A stretch of DNA of 64,000 nucleotides from JAAZMF01 sp036786445 (GTDB lineage Bacteria > Bacillota > Limnochordia > DTU087). The notes under the pieces were generated by a model. The model saw nothing but the letters and a program-made list of their open reading frames with translations. It ran no database searches and was not told where the DNA came from. This document shows positions 17,358 through 26,463 of the stretch, piece after piece. The stretch is taken from positions 21,899 to 85,898 of the forward strand of contig DAIQRD010000001.1 of the NCBI GenBank assembly GCA_036786445.1, written 5' to 3'. Positions within the stretch are counted from its first letter, which is position 1. Each line of letters starts with the position of its first letter. Both the position numbers and the translations under genes were made by a program.

Positions 17358-20042
17358 TTAATCTACTAGGTCCTTTAGCCGCACCTCGAGCATGGCTTCC
17401 TTATCCCGCAACAAGGTGAGCTTTTCTTCTTCTTTGGCCACAATCTCCCTAGGTGCTTTATTTACGAAGCCAGGGTTGCCCAATTTCCCCTCGGCTCTCT
17501 TGATCTCTAGACCCGTCATCTCCAGCTCTTTCTGCAGCCGCGCAATTTCCTGGCTAATGTCCACTAGACCAGCTAAGGGCAGGTACATTTCCACCCCACC
17601 GGCCACTGCTGTTACAGCTCTTTCCGGTTTCGCATCCCCGAAGGAACCAATCTGCAAGTCTCCTACCCGGGCCAACACCTGGAGATATCCCTGTGCCTCC
17701 TGCAACAACGCTTTCTGATCGGCGCCGGCATGGACAATCACCGAGATCTCTCTACCGGGAGCCACTTTCTTCTCACTCCTAATGTTGCGGATGGCTCTCA
17801 CCATGTCCATCACTGCAGCCATCTTCATTTCCACTTGGCCATCGGGGGCCTTAGCCTCGGGCCAGGATGCCAACATGATGGTCTCACCGGCATGGGGCAA
17901 ATGCTGCCAGATCTCCTCAGTGATAAAGGGCATAAACGGATGCAAGAGCCGCAAAGTCCCCTCCAATACATGCCAGAGCACGTACTGAGAGGCTTGCCTC
18001 GCATCTTCACCCAGTCGACCATAGAGATTGGGTTTTATCATCTCCACATACCAGTCACAAAGCTCTGTCCAGACGAAGTCATATAGCGCCCGGGCGGCCT
18101 CCCCCAAATCGTAGCGTTCCAGCCAGCGGGTGGTTTCCTCTATAGTGCTTTGGTAACGGCTCAAGATCCACCTGTCGGCCAGACTCAACTTTATGGCAGT
18201 CTGTTGCACACCCTCAGGCTGGAAATCTACCAAGTTCATCAACGCGAATCGGGACACATTCCAGATCTTGTTGGCGAAATTCCTGTAAGCCTCCACTTTT
18301 TCCTCACGATAGCGGGTGTCATTGCCCGGGGAGGTTCCAATAACTAAGCTAAACCGCAGGGCATCTGCGCCAAATTCCTCTATGACATCTATGGGGTCTA
18401 CGCCATTGCCTAAGGACTTGCTCATCTTCCGCCCCTGGGAATCCCGAATAAGTCCATGAATAAGGATGTCATGGAAAGGCACATCACCCATAAACTCCAG
18501 ACCCATACACATCATCCTGGCTACCCAGAAATATATGATATCAAATCCCGTCACCAATACAGATGTGGGATAGAAGTGCTGAAGCTCCCTGGTTTCCTCC
18601 GGCCATCCCAGAGTAGAAAAGGGCCAGAGAGCAGAGCTAAACCACGTATCCAAAACATCGGAGTCCTGGCGGAGATCGGTGCCCCCACACGCAGGACATG
18701 CTGTAGGATCTGTCTTGGTCACGATGATCTCGCCACAAGCACAGTACCAAACCGGTACCCGATGTCCCCACCATAGCTGCCGGGAGATGCACCAATCCCG
18801 AACATCCTCCATCCAGTTCAGGTAGTTCCTAGTGAACCGCTCTGGCACAAACTGACTATCGCCCTCCACAACGGCTCTAATGGCCGGTTCCGCCAGGGGC
18901 TGCATCTTCACAAACCACTGCTTGCTGAGCAAGGGTTCCACAGTATGATCACAACGGGTGCACTGTCCTACGGCATGCTCATGATCAACGATCTTATCTA
19001 TCAATCCCTGATCTCCCAGATCCGCAAGCACCGCTTCCCGGGCAACGTAGCGATCAAGCCCCTGGTATTTGCCTCCTTCAGAGGTAATCTTGGCGTCACC
19101 GTCTAGCACCAAGATAGCCGGCAACCCATGGCGCTGGGCCACATCGAAGTCATTGGGGTCGTGGGCTGGCGTGATCTTCACAACACCTGTGCCAAACTCC
19201 TGATCGACATAATCGTCGGCTATAATTGGAATTTCCCGTTCCATTAAGGGCAAAATACAGGTCTTACCTATGAAATGCTGATAGCGAGTATCCTTGGGAT
19301 TGACAGCTAGCGCCGTATCTCCCAACATGGTCTCAGGCCGAGTAGTGGCTACCACAATGTAATCTCCCGAGCCATCAGCCAAAGGGTATCTGATATGCCA
19401 AAGCTTAGCTTGGGTCTCTTCATGCTCTACTTCAATATCGGACAGAGCTGTACTGCAGCGAGGACACCAATTGATGATATAGTCCCCTTGATATATCAAG
19501 CCCTTATCGTAGAGCTCCACAAATACCTCCCGCACGGCCTGGGAGCATCCTTCATCCATGGTAAACCGTTCCCTATCCCAGTCGCAGGATGCACCTAAGC
19601 GTCGCAACTGCTCCAAAATCCGACCACCATACTCTTCCTTCCACTGCCAAACCCGCTGGAGGAATTCTTCTCTTCCCAAGTCATGCCGGGTTTTTCCCTC
19701 AGTGTTCCGTAGATGCTCCTCCACCCTGGCCTGGGTAGCGATGCCGGCATGATCCATTCCAGGAATCCAAGTAGTATTGTACCCCTGCATCCGCCTCCAG
19801 CGGATGATGATATCTTGCATGGTAGTATCCATCGCATGTCCCAAATGCAACTGCCCGGTAACATTGGGAGGCGGGATCACAATACTGAAGGGTGGTTTAG
19901 TTGAATCGACTTCGGCATGGAAATATCCTCTATCTTCCCAGGTTTGGTACCATTTGGCTTCCACGGCATGGGGGTCATAGACAGTGGGGATCTCCCTTTC
20001 TGCCGCTGTAGCCTGACTTGCAGTTTCCGTTGTATTTGCCAC
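17358..20042 (-). CDS. valS: Valyl-tRNA synthetase
   Basis: About 894 residues. The start is one of two adjacent GTG codons (20045 or 20042) placed five to eight bases after AAGGAGG; an upstream TTG would put this site inside the gene. Class I motifs PPPNVTGQLHLGHA (HIGH) and KMSKSLGN (KMSKS) are present, with the editing domain between and the Val-type C-terminal coiled coil (LQKELEMTGLEIKRAEGKL) at the end. It charges tRNA-Val. Expression is controlled by the T-box leader directly upstream. Confidence 0.96.
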   Translation of the reverse strand: MANTTETASQATAAEREIPTVYDPHAVEAKWYQTWEDRGYFHAEVDSTKPPFSIVIPPPNVTGQLHLGHAMDTTMQDIIIRWRRMQGYNTTWIPGMDHAGIATQARVEEHLRNTEGKTRHDLGREEFLQRVWQWKEEYGGRILEQLRRLGASCDWDRERFTMDEGCSQAVREVFVELYDKGLIYQGDYIINWCPRCSTALSDIEVEHEETQAKLWHIRYPLADGSGDYIVVATTRPETMLGDTALAVNPKDTRYQHFIGKTCILPLMEREIPIIADDYVDQEFGTGVVKITPAHDPNDFDVAQRHGLPAILVLDGDAKITSEGGKYQGLDRYVAREAVLADLGDQGLIDKIVDHEHAVGQCTRCDHTVEPLLSKQWFVKMQPLAEPAIRAVVEGDSQFVPERFTRNYLNWMEDVRDWCISRQLWWGHRVPVWYCACGEIIVTKTDPTACPACGGTDLRQDSDVLDTWFSSALWPFSTLGWPEETRELQHFYPTSVLVTGFDIIYFWVARMMCMGLEFMGDVPFHDILIHGLIRDSQGRKMSKSLGNGVDPIDVIEEFGADALRFSLVIGTSPGNDTRYREEKVEAYRNFANKIWNVSRFALMNLVDFQPEGVQQTAIKLSLADRWILSRYQSTIEETTRWLERYDLGEAARALYDFVWTELCDWYVEMIKPNLYGRLGEDARQASQYVLWHVLEGTLRLLHPFMPFITEEIWQHLPHAGETIMLASWPEAKAPDGQVEMKMAAVMDMVRAIRNIRSEKKVAPGREISVIVHAGADQKALLQEAQGYLQVLARVGDLQIGSFGDAKPERAVTAVAGGVEMYLPLAGLVDISQEIARLQKELEMTGLEIKRAEGKLGNPGFVNKAPREIVAKEEEKLTLLRDKEAMLEVRLKDLVD

Positions 20043-20080
20043 CACGCACGCCTCCTTCTCTAATGAAATCAAAGTACCAT

Positions 20081-20361
20081 AAACACAAAAAGAGCATCGC
20101 CCCCAAGGACGAAAGCTCTCTACTTCCGCGTTACCACCTTAATTCCGCCAAAAAAGCCCGGAGACCCATTGGCGGCACTCTCCCTGCTATAACGGGCAGA
20201 CCCGACCATACCTACTAACCATGCCTCAAAAGATGACATAGTGTTCAAATGGCAACTCCAGGGCGACCTTCAGCAATTCCTACCGAGGAGCCCTCTCAAC
20301 CGCTGGGACCCCCTCTCTGACGGAGGTGACTGCCTACTCCTCCCTTTCACAGTCTCAATTT
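20081..20361 (-). promoter_or_regulatory. T-box leader (tRNA-Val sensing) of valS
   Basis: The minus strand carries the T-box sequence AAGGTGGTAACGCGGAAG, followed by the terminator stem AGAGC-TTTCGTCC / GGGGCGAT-GCTCT and a U-run at about 20083-20125. Upstream lie the Stem I features AGTA, AGAGAG and the GGTTGAGAG apical region. An uncharged tRNA pairs with the leader and stabilises the antiterminator. The specifier should be a Val codon; GTC occurs at 20235-20237 (followed by A, the usual next base) and at 20265-20267, and I cannot choose with certainty. Confidence 0.92.
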
Positions 20362-20367
20362 GCCTTA

Positions 20368-20396
20368 ATCTTACCTAACCGAAGGGGAAATGTCAA
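20368..20396 (-). promoter_or_regulatory. Sigma-A promoter of valS
   Basis: TTGACA (20391-20396) and TAAGAT (20368-20373) are separated by exactly 17 bases on the minus strand, immediately upstream of the T-box leader. This is a near-consensus vegetative promoter. Confidence 0.9.
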
Positions 20397-20488
20397 TAGC
20401 GGTGCGAAACCCGGGAACTTCTGACTTTTGCACGGCGCTGCCGGTTCCTGTGGCCGATAATGCAACACTTTCGCAACATCCTATGTGC

Positions 20489-20494
20489 TATAAT
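20489..20494 (+). promoter_or_regulatory. Possible -10 element of the response-regulator operon
   Basis: A perfect TATAAT lies 39 bases before the response-regulator ATG on the plus strand. The region 16-18 bases upstream has no good -35, which would fit an activator-dependent promoter (Pho-type regulators often autoregulate), but this is inference. Confidence 0.4.
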
Positions 20495-20532
20495 AATAGC
20501 TGGACCAATTATCTTGCGAGGGGAGAGGTAGA

Positions 20533-21222
20533 ATGCCGGAGAAAATCCTAGTAGTCGATGATGAGCAATCCATTGTGGAGCTGATCAGGTTTAACCTAGA
20601 GAAAGAAGACTGGCAAGTTGTCACTGCCAATGATGGGGATGAAGCCATCCAGATATTTAGACGGGAAAAACCGGATTTAGTTGTACTGGATATCATGATG
20701 CCCTTGAAAGACGGATGGGCTGTCTGCCGTGAGTTAAGAGAGGTTTCTGCTGTCCCCATAATCATGTTGACAGCCAAAGAGGAAGAAGCTGACAAGGTCA
20801 AAGGCTTAGAGATCGGTGCCGACGATTATGTGACCAAGCCCTTCAGCCCCAAAGAACTGGTGGCTAGAGTCAGAGCCGCGCTACGCCGGGCATCCCACGC
20901 GGGGCCGGCCAGTGAGCATGTGGTGACCCTTGAGGGGTTGCGCATAGACATCGATCGTCATATGGTCACTCTCGATGATGAGCCCATGGTTTTGACTCCT
21001 AAGGAATTCGACCTGTTACTCCTCTTGGTCCGCAACAAAGGAAAAGTTCTCAGTCGGGACATGCTCTTGGAGACTGTCTGGGGCTATGACTATGGTGGTG
21101 AAACCAGGACAGTTGATGTGCATATTCGCCGCCTGCGTCAGAAGATGGATGAAGACCCAGCTCAGCCCCGTTATATCCATACTGTGCACGGTGTAGGCTA
21201 TAAAGTGGAGGAGCCTAGATAA
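20533..21222 (+). CDS. OmpR/PhoB-family response regulator
   Basis: 229 residues. A receiver domain (1-~120) with VVDDEQ, the phospho-acceptor Asp in LVVLDIMMP, Thr in MLTAKEE and Lys in TKPFSP is followed by an OmpR-type winged helix (about 130-229) with ETRTVDVHIRRLRQKM and the final HTVHGVGYK. It binds DNA as a phosphorylated dimer. It is transcribed with the kinase gene starting four bases later. The pair is PhoP/PhoR- or WalR/WalK-like; without target sites I cannot decide. Confidence 0.93.
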   Translation: MPEKILVVDDEQSIVELIRFNLEKEDWQVVTANDGDEAIQIFRREKPDLVVLDIMMPLKDGWAVCRELREVSAVPIIMLTAKEEEADKVKGLEIGADDYVTKPFSPKELVARVRAALRRASHAGPASEHVVTLEGLRIDIDRHMVTLDDEPMVLTPKEFDLLLLLVRNKGKVLSRDMLLETVWGYDYGGETRTVDVHIRRLRQKMDEDPAQPRYIHTVHGVGYKVEEPR

Positions 21223-21225
21223 ACC

Positions 21226-22659
21226 ATGGATCAATCCCGCTCTCAGCGCCTTAGCCATAAGACTTTGATATTTCAAGGACAGCTACTCCTTGGTACTGCC
21301 CTGGCAGCGGCAGCCGGTGTCTGGTTGCTTCGGGGTACCTTCTGGTGGCCGGCATGGGTTCTCTTGATCACTGGGATCTCCATCCATCTAACATACATTT
21401 ACACCCGAAGCCATTTCTTTGAACCCATCCGTAGCATTCAAGTTGCGATTAGCCGCGTCGCTCAAGGCGAATTGGAGGAACGGGTGGTATTGCGTTCCAC
21501 TGGCGATGTCGAGTTTGTGGAATTGAGTGAAGCTATTAACGCCATGGCGGAACACTATGCCTTGCTTGTGGAAGAAGCCACACGACATCGCAATCATCTC
21601 AATGCCATATTGTCGAGTTTGGTAGATGCCTTGGTAGCGGTTGACCAGGACCTTAGGATTACCATGATCAACCCTGCCGCCAGCAGCCTCTTGGGCATCA
21701 CTCCAGACAGCCGGGGGCGCTACCTCCTGGAGTGCATCCGCAACTACGACTTAAGTCAGCTTTTCCAGCAGGTGTTGCAGGATCAGACCCCTGTTCAGCA
21801 AGAGATTCAGATCTTTTCACCCCAACACCATATTTTCCGCACCATTGTCAGTCCCGTTCGGTCCCAAAGAACCGGTAGACTCGTGGGGGTTGTGGCCATC
21901 CTCCACGATATTACAGAACAGAAGCGCCTAGAGCAGATGCGCACCGATTTTGTTGCTAATGTCTCCCACGAGTTGCGTACCCCTCTCACTTCTGTCAAGG
22001 GTTTTGTTGAGACTTTGCTAGATGGGGCCATCGATGAGCCCGAGTCTGCTCGTCGCTTTCTCACCATTGTAGCCGGAGAGACAGACCGCATGGTGAACCT
22101 AGTCAAGGACCTCTTAGAGCTTTCCCGTTTGGAGGCTTCTGATCGGGCCTGGAATCTATCAACAGTGGACTTGGCGGAAATCGTCCAGGACATGACCAGC
22201 GCCTACCAAGAGCGGTCTCAGGAACTTGGATTACTGCTGCACATCGCCATTAAAGACGATTTGCCACGTGTCAATGGCGATGCAACTCTGCTGCGCCAAG
22301 TGATGGCCAATCTCCTAGATAACGCCCTCAAATACACTGATTCAGGCGGCCAGGTGTGGCTGACCCTTTCCAGCAATGGCACGGAGGTCTTGCTCGAGGT
22401 CCAGGACACTGGAGTGGGCATTCCCGCTAAACATCTAGATCGCATTTTCGAGCGATTCTATCGAGTAGATAAAGGACGCTGTCGCCAGAGGGGCGGTACA
22501 GGTTTGGGGCTAGCCATCGTGAAGCACATTGTGGAAAAGCACGGTGGGACTATAGAGATTCAGAGCGAGTATGGGCTAGGTTCAACGTTTACAGTCACCT
22601 TACCCGGAGCCGAGGTAGAACAAGATATGCAAGATAGGGCAGCAGCTGCTGCCCTATGA
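21226..22659 (+). CDS. Membrane sensor histidine kinase (PhoR/WalK type)
   Basis: 477 residues. Two membrane helices close together at the N-terminus (about 20-36 and 40-58) leave almost no extracytoplasmic loop; then HAMP (about 60-115), a PAS domain (about 120-225), HisKA with the phospho-His in VSHELRTPLTSVKG (near residue 248), and HATPase_c with N, G1 and G2 boxes (LLDNALKYTD, DTGVGIP, GTGLGLAIVKHI). The lack of an external sensing domain suggests an intramembrane or cytoplasmic (PAS) signal. Partner is the adjacent response regulator. Confidence 0.93.
   Translation: MDQSRSQRLSHKTLIFQGQLLLGTALAAAAGVWLLRGTFWWPAWVLLITGISIHLTYIYTRSHFFEPIRSIQVAISRVAQGELEERVVLRSTGDVEFVELSEAINAMAEHYALLVEEATRHRNHLNAILSSLVDALVAVDQDLRITMINPAASSLLGITPDSRGRYLLECIRNYDLSQLFQQVLQDQTPVQQEIQIFSPQHHIFRTIVSPVRSQRTGRLVGVVAILHDITEQKRLEQMRTDFVANVSHELRTPLTSVKGFVETLLDGAIDEPESARRFLTIVAGETDRMVNLVKDLLELSRLEASDRAWNLSTVDLAEIVQDMTSAYQERSQELGLLLHIAIKDDLPRVNGDATLLRQVMANLLDNALKYTDSGGQVWLTLSSNGTEVLLEVQDTGVGIPAKHLDRIFERFYRVDKGRCRQRGGTGLGLAIVKHIVEKHGGTIEIQSEYGLGSTFTVTLPGAEVEQDMQDRAAAAAL
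22636..22655. terminator. Perfect 20-base palindrome at the end of the kinase gene
   Basis: AGGGCAGCAG followed by its reverse complement spans the last codons of the kinase gene and is followed by ATGATTTT. It can fold into a GC-rich hairpin and may terminate the plus-strand operon, which converges with the lgt-like gene ending at 22678. Confidence 0.5.
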
Positions 22660-22677
22660 TTTTCCATGACCAGCCAC

Positions 22678-23508
22678 TCAGCTGTTGAAGGCCCTTAAGT
22701 AATAGATGCACAGCAAGAATAAAAGCCCCCATACCCAGCCTATCCGCCGATACCAGGGGGCTTTAGAAGGGCCTAGGGCCTTATGGTGCTCCATGTAGTC
22801 TTCTTCGCCCTCTGTGATATCAGTGTTCCGCACAATCATTATTACCGAAGCCATGGCTAGAACTCCCAGTAGCTGCCCCCCGTTGTAAATGAAGTGTGGT
22901 TCCGCGAAAAAGCCCACGAGGAACTGTGTCAATCCTAGACCGAAAATGGATAGGAGGCCTAACTGGCCCGGAAATTTCGCTTTCCGCCTGAGATTCCACA
23001 CCACCACAAAGGTCAGATAACTACCGATGGCTTGATACGCGCCTAAAGGGTGAAAACCTTGGCCGTCAGATACCACAGCCAACGCCGAAGCAGTCACCCG
23101 GCCCACTCGACTCGTACCCACCGAGGTAATAGCCGTGGCCAATGCCAAAGGTGCTGCCAAAACATCGGCCAGATGACGATAGTCCCAATGGGTCTGCCGC
23201 AACACCCAGGCTGTCACCGCCACGAAACCCAAGATAGCTCCCAAGCCAGAAAGACCATTATTGATACTCAGCAATTCCTCAGGAAAAGCAATAAAATAAG
23301 GCAATTCACACAGAACGAACAGTATCCTGGCCATGAGCAACCCCGCAATAAATACACAAATCAGGTAATCCAGCATCCTGTCACTGGACCAGCCCCGCCG
23401 ACGGGTCTCCCGCAATGCCAATACAACAGCGGCCCCATATCCCAATGACAGCATGGCACCATAGGCGTAAATATGAAAAGGACCTAGCGTAAAGAGTACA
23501 GTATCCAC
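22678..23508 (-). CDS. Lgt-like membrane protein, divergent
   Basis: About 276 residues from a GTG at 23508 (reading VDTVLFTLGPFHIYAYGAM), or up to 302 if an upstream TTG at 23586 is used; neither has a clear ribosome site. Seven membrane helices and the fold-typical GPFHIYAYG and HPLGAYQAI match prolipoprotein diacylglyceryl transferase, which lipidates the lipobox Cys. However, the HGG segment reads NNGLSGLGAILG, the GRxGNFxNxE signature reads SRVGRVTAS, and the C-terminal RFxVEFFREP reads QFLVGFFAEP. The usual catalytic residues are therefore missing and true Lgt activity is doubtful. An extra C-terminal helix with a charged linker follows. Confidence 0.75.
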   Translation of the reverse strand: MDTVLFTLGPFHIYAYGAMLSLGYGAAVVLALRETRRRGWSSDRMLDYLICVFIAGLLMARILFVLCELPYFIAFPEELLSINNGLSGLGAILGFVAVTAWVLRQTHWDYRHLADVLAAPLALATAITSVGTSRVGRVTASALAVVSDGQGFHPLGAYQAIGSYLTFVVVWNLRRKAKFPGQLGLLSIFGLGLTQFLVGFFAEPHFIYNGGQLLGVLAMASVIMIVRNTDITEGEEDYMEHHKALGPSKAPWYRRIGWVWGLLFLLCIYYLRAFNS

Positions 23509-23582
23509 TGCAGAACGGCAGCACTCTCTACCCGGAAGAAAGTGTTGCCTGCCTCCCTTCCATCTACCAACCTTCCTGTGGC

Positions 23583-24512
23583 TCAATCAATTGCCATGTC
23601 TTTTTCTCGAAGTAACCCGGACCCCTTACGCCCACCCAATTCGGAAACCATAACCCCCATGAGCATGAGACCCGCTCCCGCTTGGCCAGTACGGGGTAGC
23701 TGCTCGCCTAAGACCACAAAAGCCAGTATAGCGGCGAATACCGGCTCCAAGGAAAAGATCAAGCTTACCCGCGTCGGAGTCGTATACGGCTGCACCCGAA
23801 TCTGCAGATATTGGGCAGCTGCCGTAGCAAAGAGGGCCAAATATAACAGTCCTCCCCAAAGGGCAATAGTATTCAGCTGGGGTAATGGCTCCCTGATACA
23901 AGCAGCCACAAGACCCACCGCCGCCACTGTGCCCAGCTCTACCCAGGTCAACAGCAGCGCATCAGATAAGGCGCCATAGCGGTCCACGGTAATGATCTGC
24001 AAAGCATAGAGAAAAGCACTGACCAGAACCCAGAGATCTCCCTTGTGAAATGTCCAAGGGTGGGAAAAATCTAGAGTCAGCAGACCTAGTCCAAGGGTGG
24101 CCAATACCACGCCCAATAGAGCTTGCCGTCCTGGCCGCTTCCTCAGTAGCAATGTCGCCAACACCGGGGTGATGACCACCGACAGCGCAGTAATAAAAGC
24201 CGCTTTGGAGGCCGTCGTGTACTGGATACCCACGGTCTGGCTGAGAAAACCTCCCCAGATCAAGAGACCTAAGCCCATGCCCACTTGCCAAGTCCTGGCA
24301 TCTAGGCTCTTGCGGTTGGCCCAAGCAAAGGGAGTCAGTACGACAAAGGCTAAGAGGAATCTCACACCCACTAGATAACCAGGTGATACTGCCACCACCA
24401 GCAACTTCAAGACTGGAAAGGTGCCTCCCCAGATCAGGGTCACCAGCAGCAACATCAGATCAGCTCTCAGGGGGCTAATCATACGTCTGCCGGGGGCTTT
24501 GCTGTGCTTCAT
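23583..24512 (-). CDS. EamA/DMT-family transporter
   Basis: 309 residues with about ten membrane helices in two EamA repeats. The N-terminal LIWGGTFPVLKLLV and the C-terminal SLEPVFAAILAFVVLGEQL are typical of RhaT/YdcZ-like drug-metabolite transporters. The ATG overlaps the leuD stop (ATGA), implying coupling. It may export an amino acid or metabolite; the substrate is not readable. Confidence 0.88.
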   Translation of the reverse strand: MKHSKAPGRRMISPLRADLMLLLVTLIWGGTFPVLKLLVVAVSPGYLVGVRFLLAFVVLTPFAWANRKSLDARTWQVGMGLGLLIWGGFLSQTVGIQYTTASKAAFITALSVVITPVLATLLLRKRPGRQALLGVVLATLGLGLLTLDFSHPWTFHKGDLWVLVSAFLYALQIITVDRYGALSDALLLTWVELGTVAAVGLVAACIREPLPQLNTIALWGGLLYLALFATAAAQYLQIRVQPYTTPTRVSLIFSLEPVFAAILAFVVLGEQLPRTGQAGAGLMLMGVMVSELGGRKGSGLLREKDMAID

Positions 24513-25009
24513 TCTACCACCAAATCCCCATGCTTAGCCACATGGGCTGCCAGTCCCCCATCAGCCAGGAGCTGAATCATCACATGGGGAAGGGGCGGCG
24601 CCTGCAGCTGCGTGCCTTGGGTAAGGTTATATATTGTCCCGGTGGATAGATCTATTTCCAGCTGATCCCTGGCAGCGATCAGGTCAGTATCACAAATCAA
24701 AACAGGCAGCCCGACATTAATGGCATTGCGGAAGAAAATCCGGGCGAAAGACTTGGCCAAGACCGCACTGACCCCAGCCATCTTGATAATGGTAGGGGCA
24801 TGTTCCCGGCTGGAACCCAGTCCGAAGTTGCTGCCTCCCACAACGAAATCCCCCGGTGCCACCTTACCGGCAAACTCCGGATCGGCGTCCTCCAAAACAT
24901 GCTTCGCCAATTCCGGTAGATTGGATCGCAAATGAAACAATCTGCCCGGAGCGATGTGATCAGTCGAAATATTATCTCCGAATTTCCAGGTTTTACCTTG
25001 CAGTCGCAT
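24509..25009 (-). CDS. leuD: LeuD-like small subunit of an isopropylmalate/homoaconitate-type hydro-lyase
   Basis: 166 residues, the normal length for the swivelling small subunit. GDNISTDHIAPGR at the start, GGSNFGLGSSREHAP in the middle and AKSFARIFFRNAINVGLP are conserved. The substrate-specificity loop that reads YLRT in many isopropylmalate/homoaconitate enzymes here reads LFHLRSN, so the substrate is uncertain: 3-isopropylmalate, homocitrate/homoaconitate or citrate. It overlaps leuC by 17 bases and is followed by an EamA transporter. Confidence 0.85.
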   Translation of the reverse strand: MRLQGKTWKFGDNISTDHIAPGRLFHLRSNLPELAKHVLEDADPEFAGKVAPGDFVVGGSNFGLGSSREHAPTIIKMAGVSAVLAKSFARIFFRNAINVGLPVLICDTDLIAARDQLEIDLSTGTIYNLTQGTQLQAPPLPHVMIQLLADGGLAAHVAKHGDLVVE

Positions 25010-26264
25010 AGCTCAATACCTCCCTAGGATCAGTGATGACTCCGCTCAACGCGCTAGCTGCGGCCACCGCCGGCGAACCTAGATAGATTAGCCCCTGGGG
25101 GTTACCTAGTCGGCCCTGGAAATTACGGTTCGATGTGTTCAAAGACACCTCTCCATCACCGAGAATTCCTTCGTGGACACCCACACAAGGTCCACAACCC
25201 GGTGCCAAGATGACGACTCCCGCTTCAACCAATGCCTCAATATACCCTGCCTGTAGCGCTGCCAAAAAGATCTTGCGGGAAGCTGGAACGACTATGCATC
25301 GCAAACTTGGCGCCACCTGCTTACCCTGAAGTATGGAAGCAACGATTGCCAAATCCTCCAAGCGGCCATTGGTACAAGACCCAATGAACACCTGATCAAT
25401 ATGGGTCCCGGCCAGCTCGGTGACGGAGTGCGTATTATCCACTGTATGGGGGGCGGCTAATGTCGGTTCTAGAGTACTGGCATCGATCCGAACTATCTGC
25501 TCATAGTTAGCTCCCTCATCGGCCTGTAAAGGTCTATAGTCCTCGGCTCTACCCTGGGCTTCCAGGTAGGCCCGGGTAGTGTCATCACTGGCAATGAGTC
25601 CTACCTTGGCACCAGCCTCCACCGCCATATTAGAAAGGGTAAGCCGTTCTGTCATAGACATCTGGGCAACGGTATCTCCGGTAAATTCCAATGCTTTATA
25701 GGTAGCGCCATCCGCGCCAATTTTGCCAATGACGTGCAAAATGACATCTTTGGCATATACTCCCACCGATAGTTTTCCCGTGACCTTGATCTGGATGGTC
25801 TCTGGCACTCTAAACCAAGTCTTACCTAAAGCCATACCCATGGCTACATCGGTAGACCCCATGCCGGTGGCAAAAGCGCCTAGCGCCCCTGCCATACATG
25901 TATGGGAATCGGCGCCGATAATCACCCGGCCAGGCGCGCCATAGTCCTCTGCGATGAGCTGATGGCAGACCCCCTCACCCACATCGGATAGCTGGCAGCC
26001 AGTTTTTTCGGCAAACTCCCTTAGCAACCTGTGATCATTAGATAACTCCTTGCGAGGGCTAGGTGCAGCATGGTCAATATACAAAATCGTATTGCTTGGG
26101 TCTGCCACTTGCTCCAGCCCGATGCTCTGGAGTTGCCGAACTGCCAACGGTCCTGTCCCATCTTGGGTTAGGGCTACATCCACCGGGGAAATCACGATCT
26201 GACCAGCTCTGACTTCCTGCCCGACCCGTTGGCTGAGTATCTTCTCCGCCAATGTCAACGCCAT
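24993..26264 (-). CDS. leuC: LeuC-like large subunit of an aconitase-family hydro-lyase
   Basis: 423 residues, the archaeal/clostridial-length LeuC type. The [4Fe-4S] ligands are seen as Cys of VFIGSCTNGRLEDL and the two Cys of APGCGPCVG; GADSHTCMAGALGAFATGMGS is the family signature. With LeuD it isomerises 2-isopropylmalate, homocitrate or citrate via dehydration. The neighbouring synthase is NifV-like, not LeuA, and no leuB is present, so a role outside leucine synthesis is possible. Confidence 0.85.
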   Translation of the reverse strand: MALTLAEKILSQRVGQEVRAGQIVISPVDVALTQDGTGPLAVRQLQSIGLEQVADPSNTILYIDHAAPSPRKELSNDHRLLREFAEKTGCQLSDVGEGVCHQLIAEDYGAPGRVIIGADSHTCMAGALGAFATGMGSTDVAMGMALGKTWFRVPETIQIKVTGKLSVGVYAKDVILHVIGKIGADGATYKALEFTGDTVAQMSMTERLTLSNMAVEAGAKVGLIASDDTTRAYLEAQGRAEDYRPLQADEGANYEQIVRIDASTLEPTLAAPHTVDNTHSVTELAGTHIDQVFIGSCTNGRLEDLAIVASILQGKQVAPSLRCIVVPASRKIFLAALQAGYIEALVEAGVVILAPGCGPCVGVHEGILGDGEVSLNTSNRNFQGRLGNPQGLIYLGSPAVAAASALSGVITDPREVLSYATAR

Positions 26265-26463
26265 AGTCCCAATCCTCTCTATCGTCTCCCGTACTAATAT
26301 TCAACCTACCGACATAAATGCCTGCCACCCGTTCCCACCTGTATACCGGTATATCCTACCGAATTGTGTAGACATCACCTAAGCGCGGAAAATCGGCAAT
26401 GGAAATCACCCACTGGAGATCCCATGCCGATCTTCTAACATCATTTGCAGAGTGTAGTGTGTG

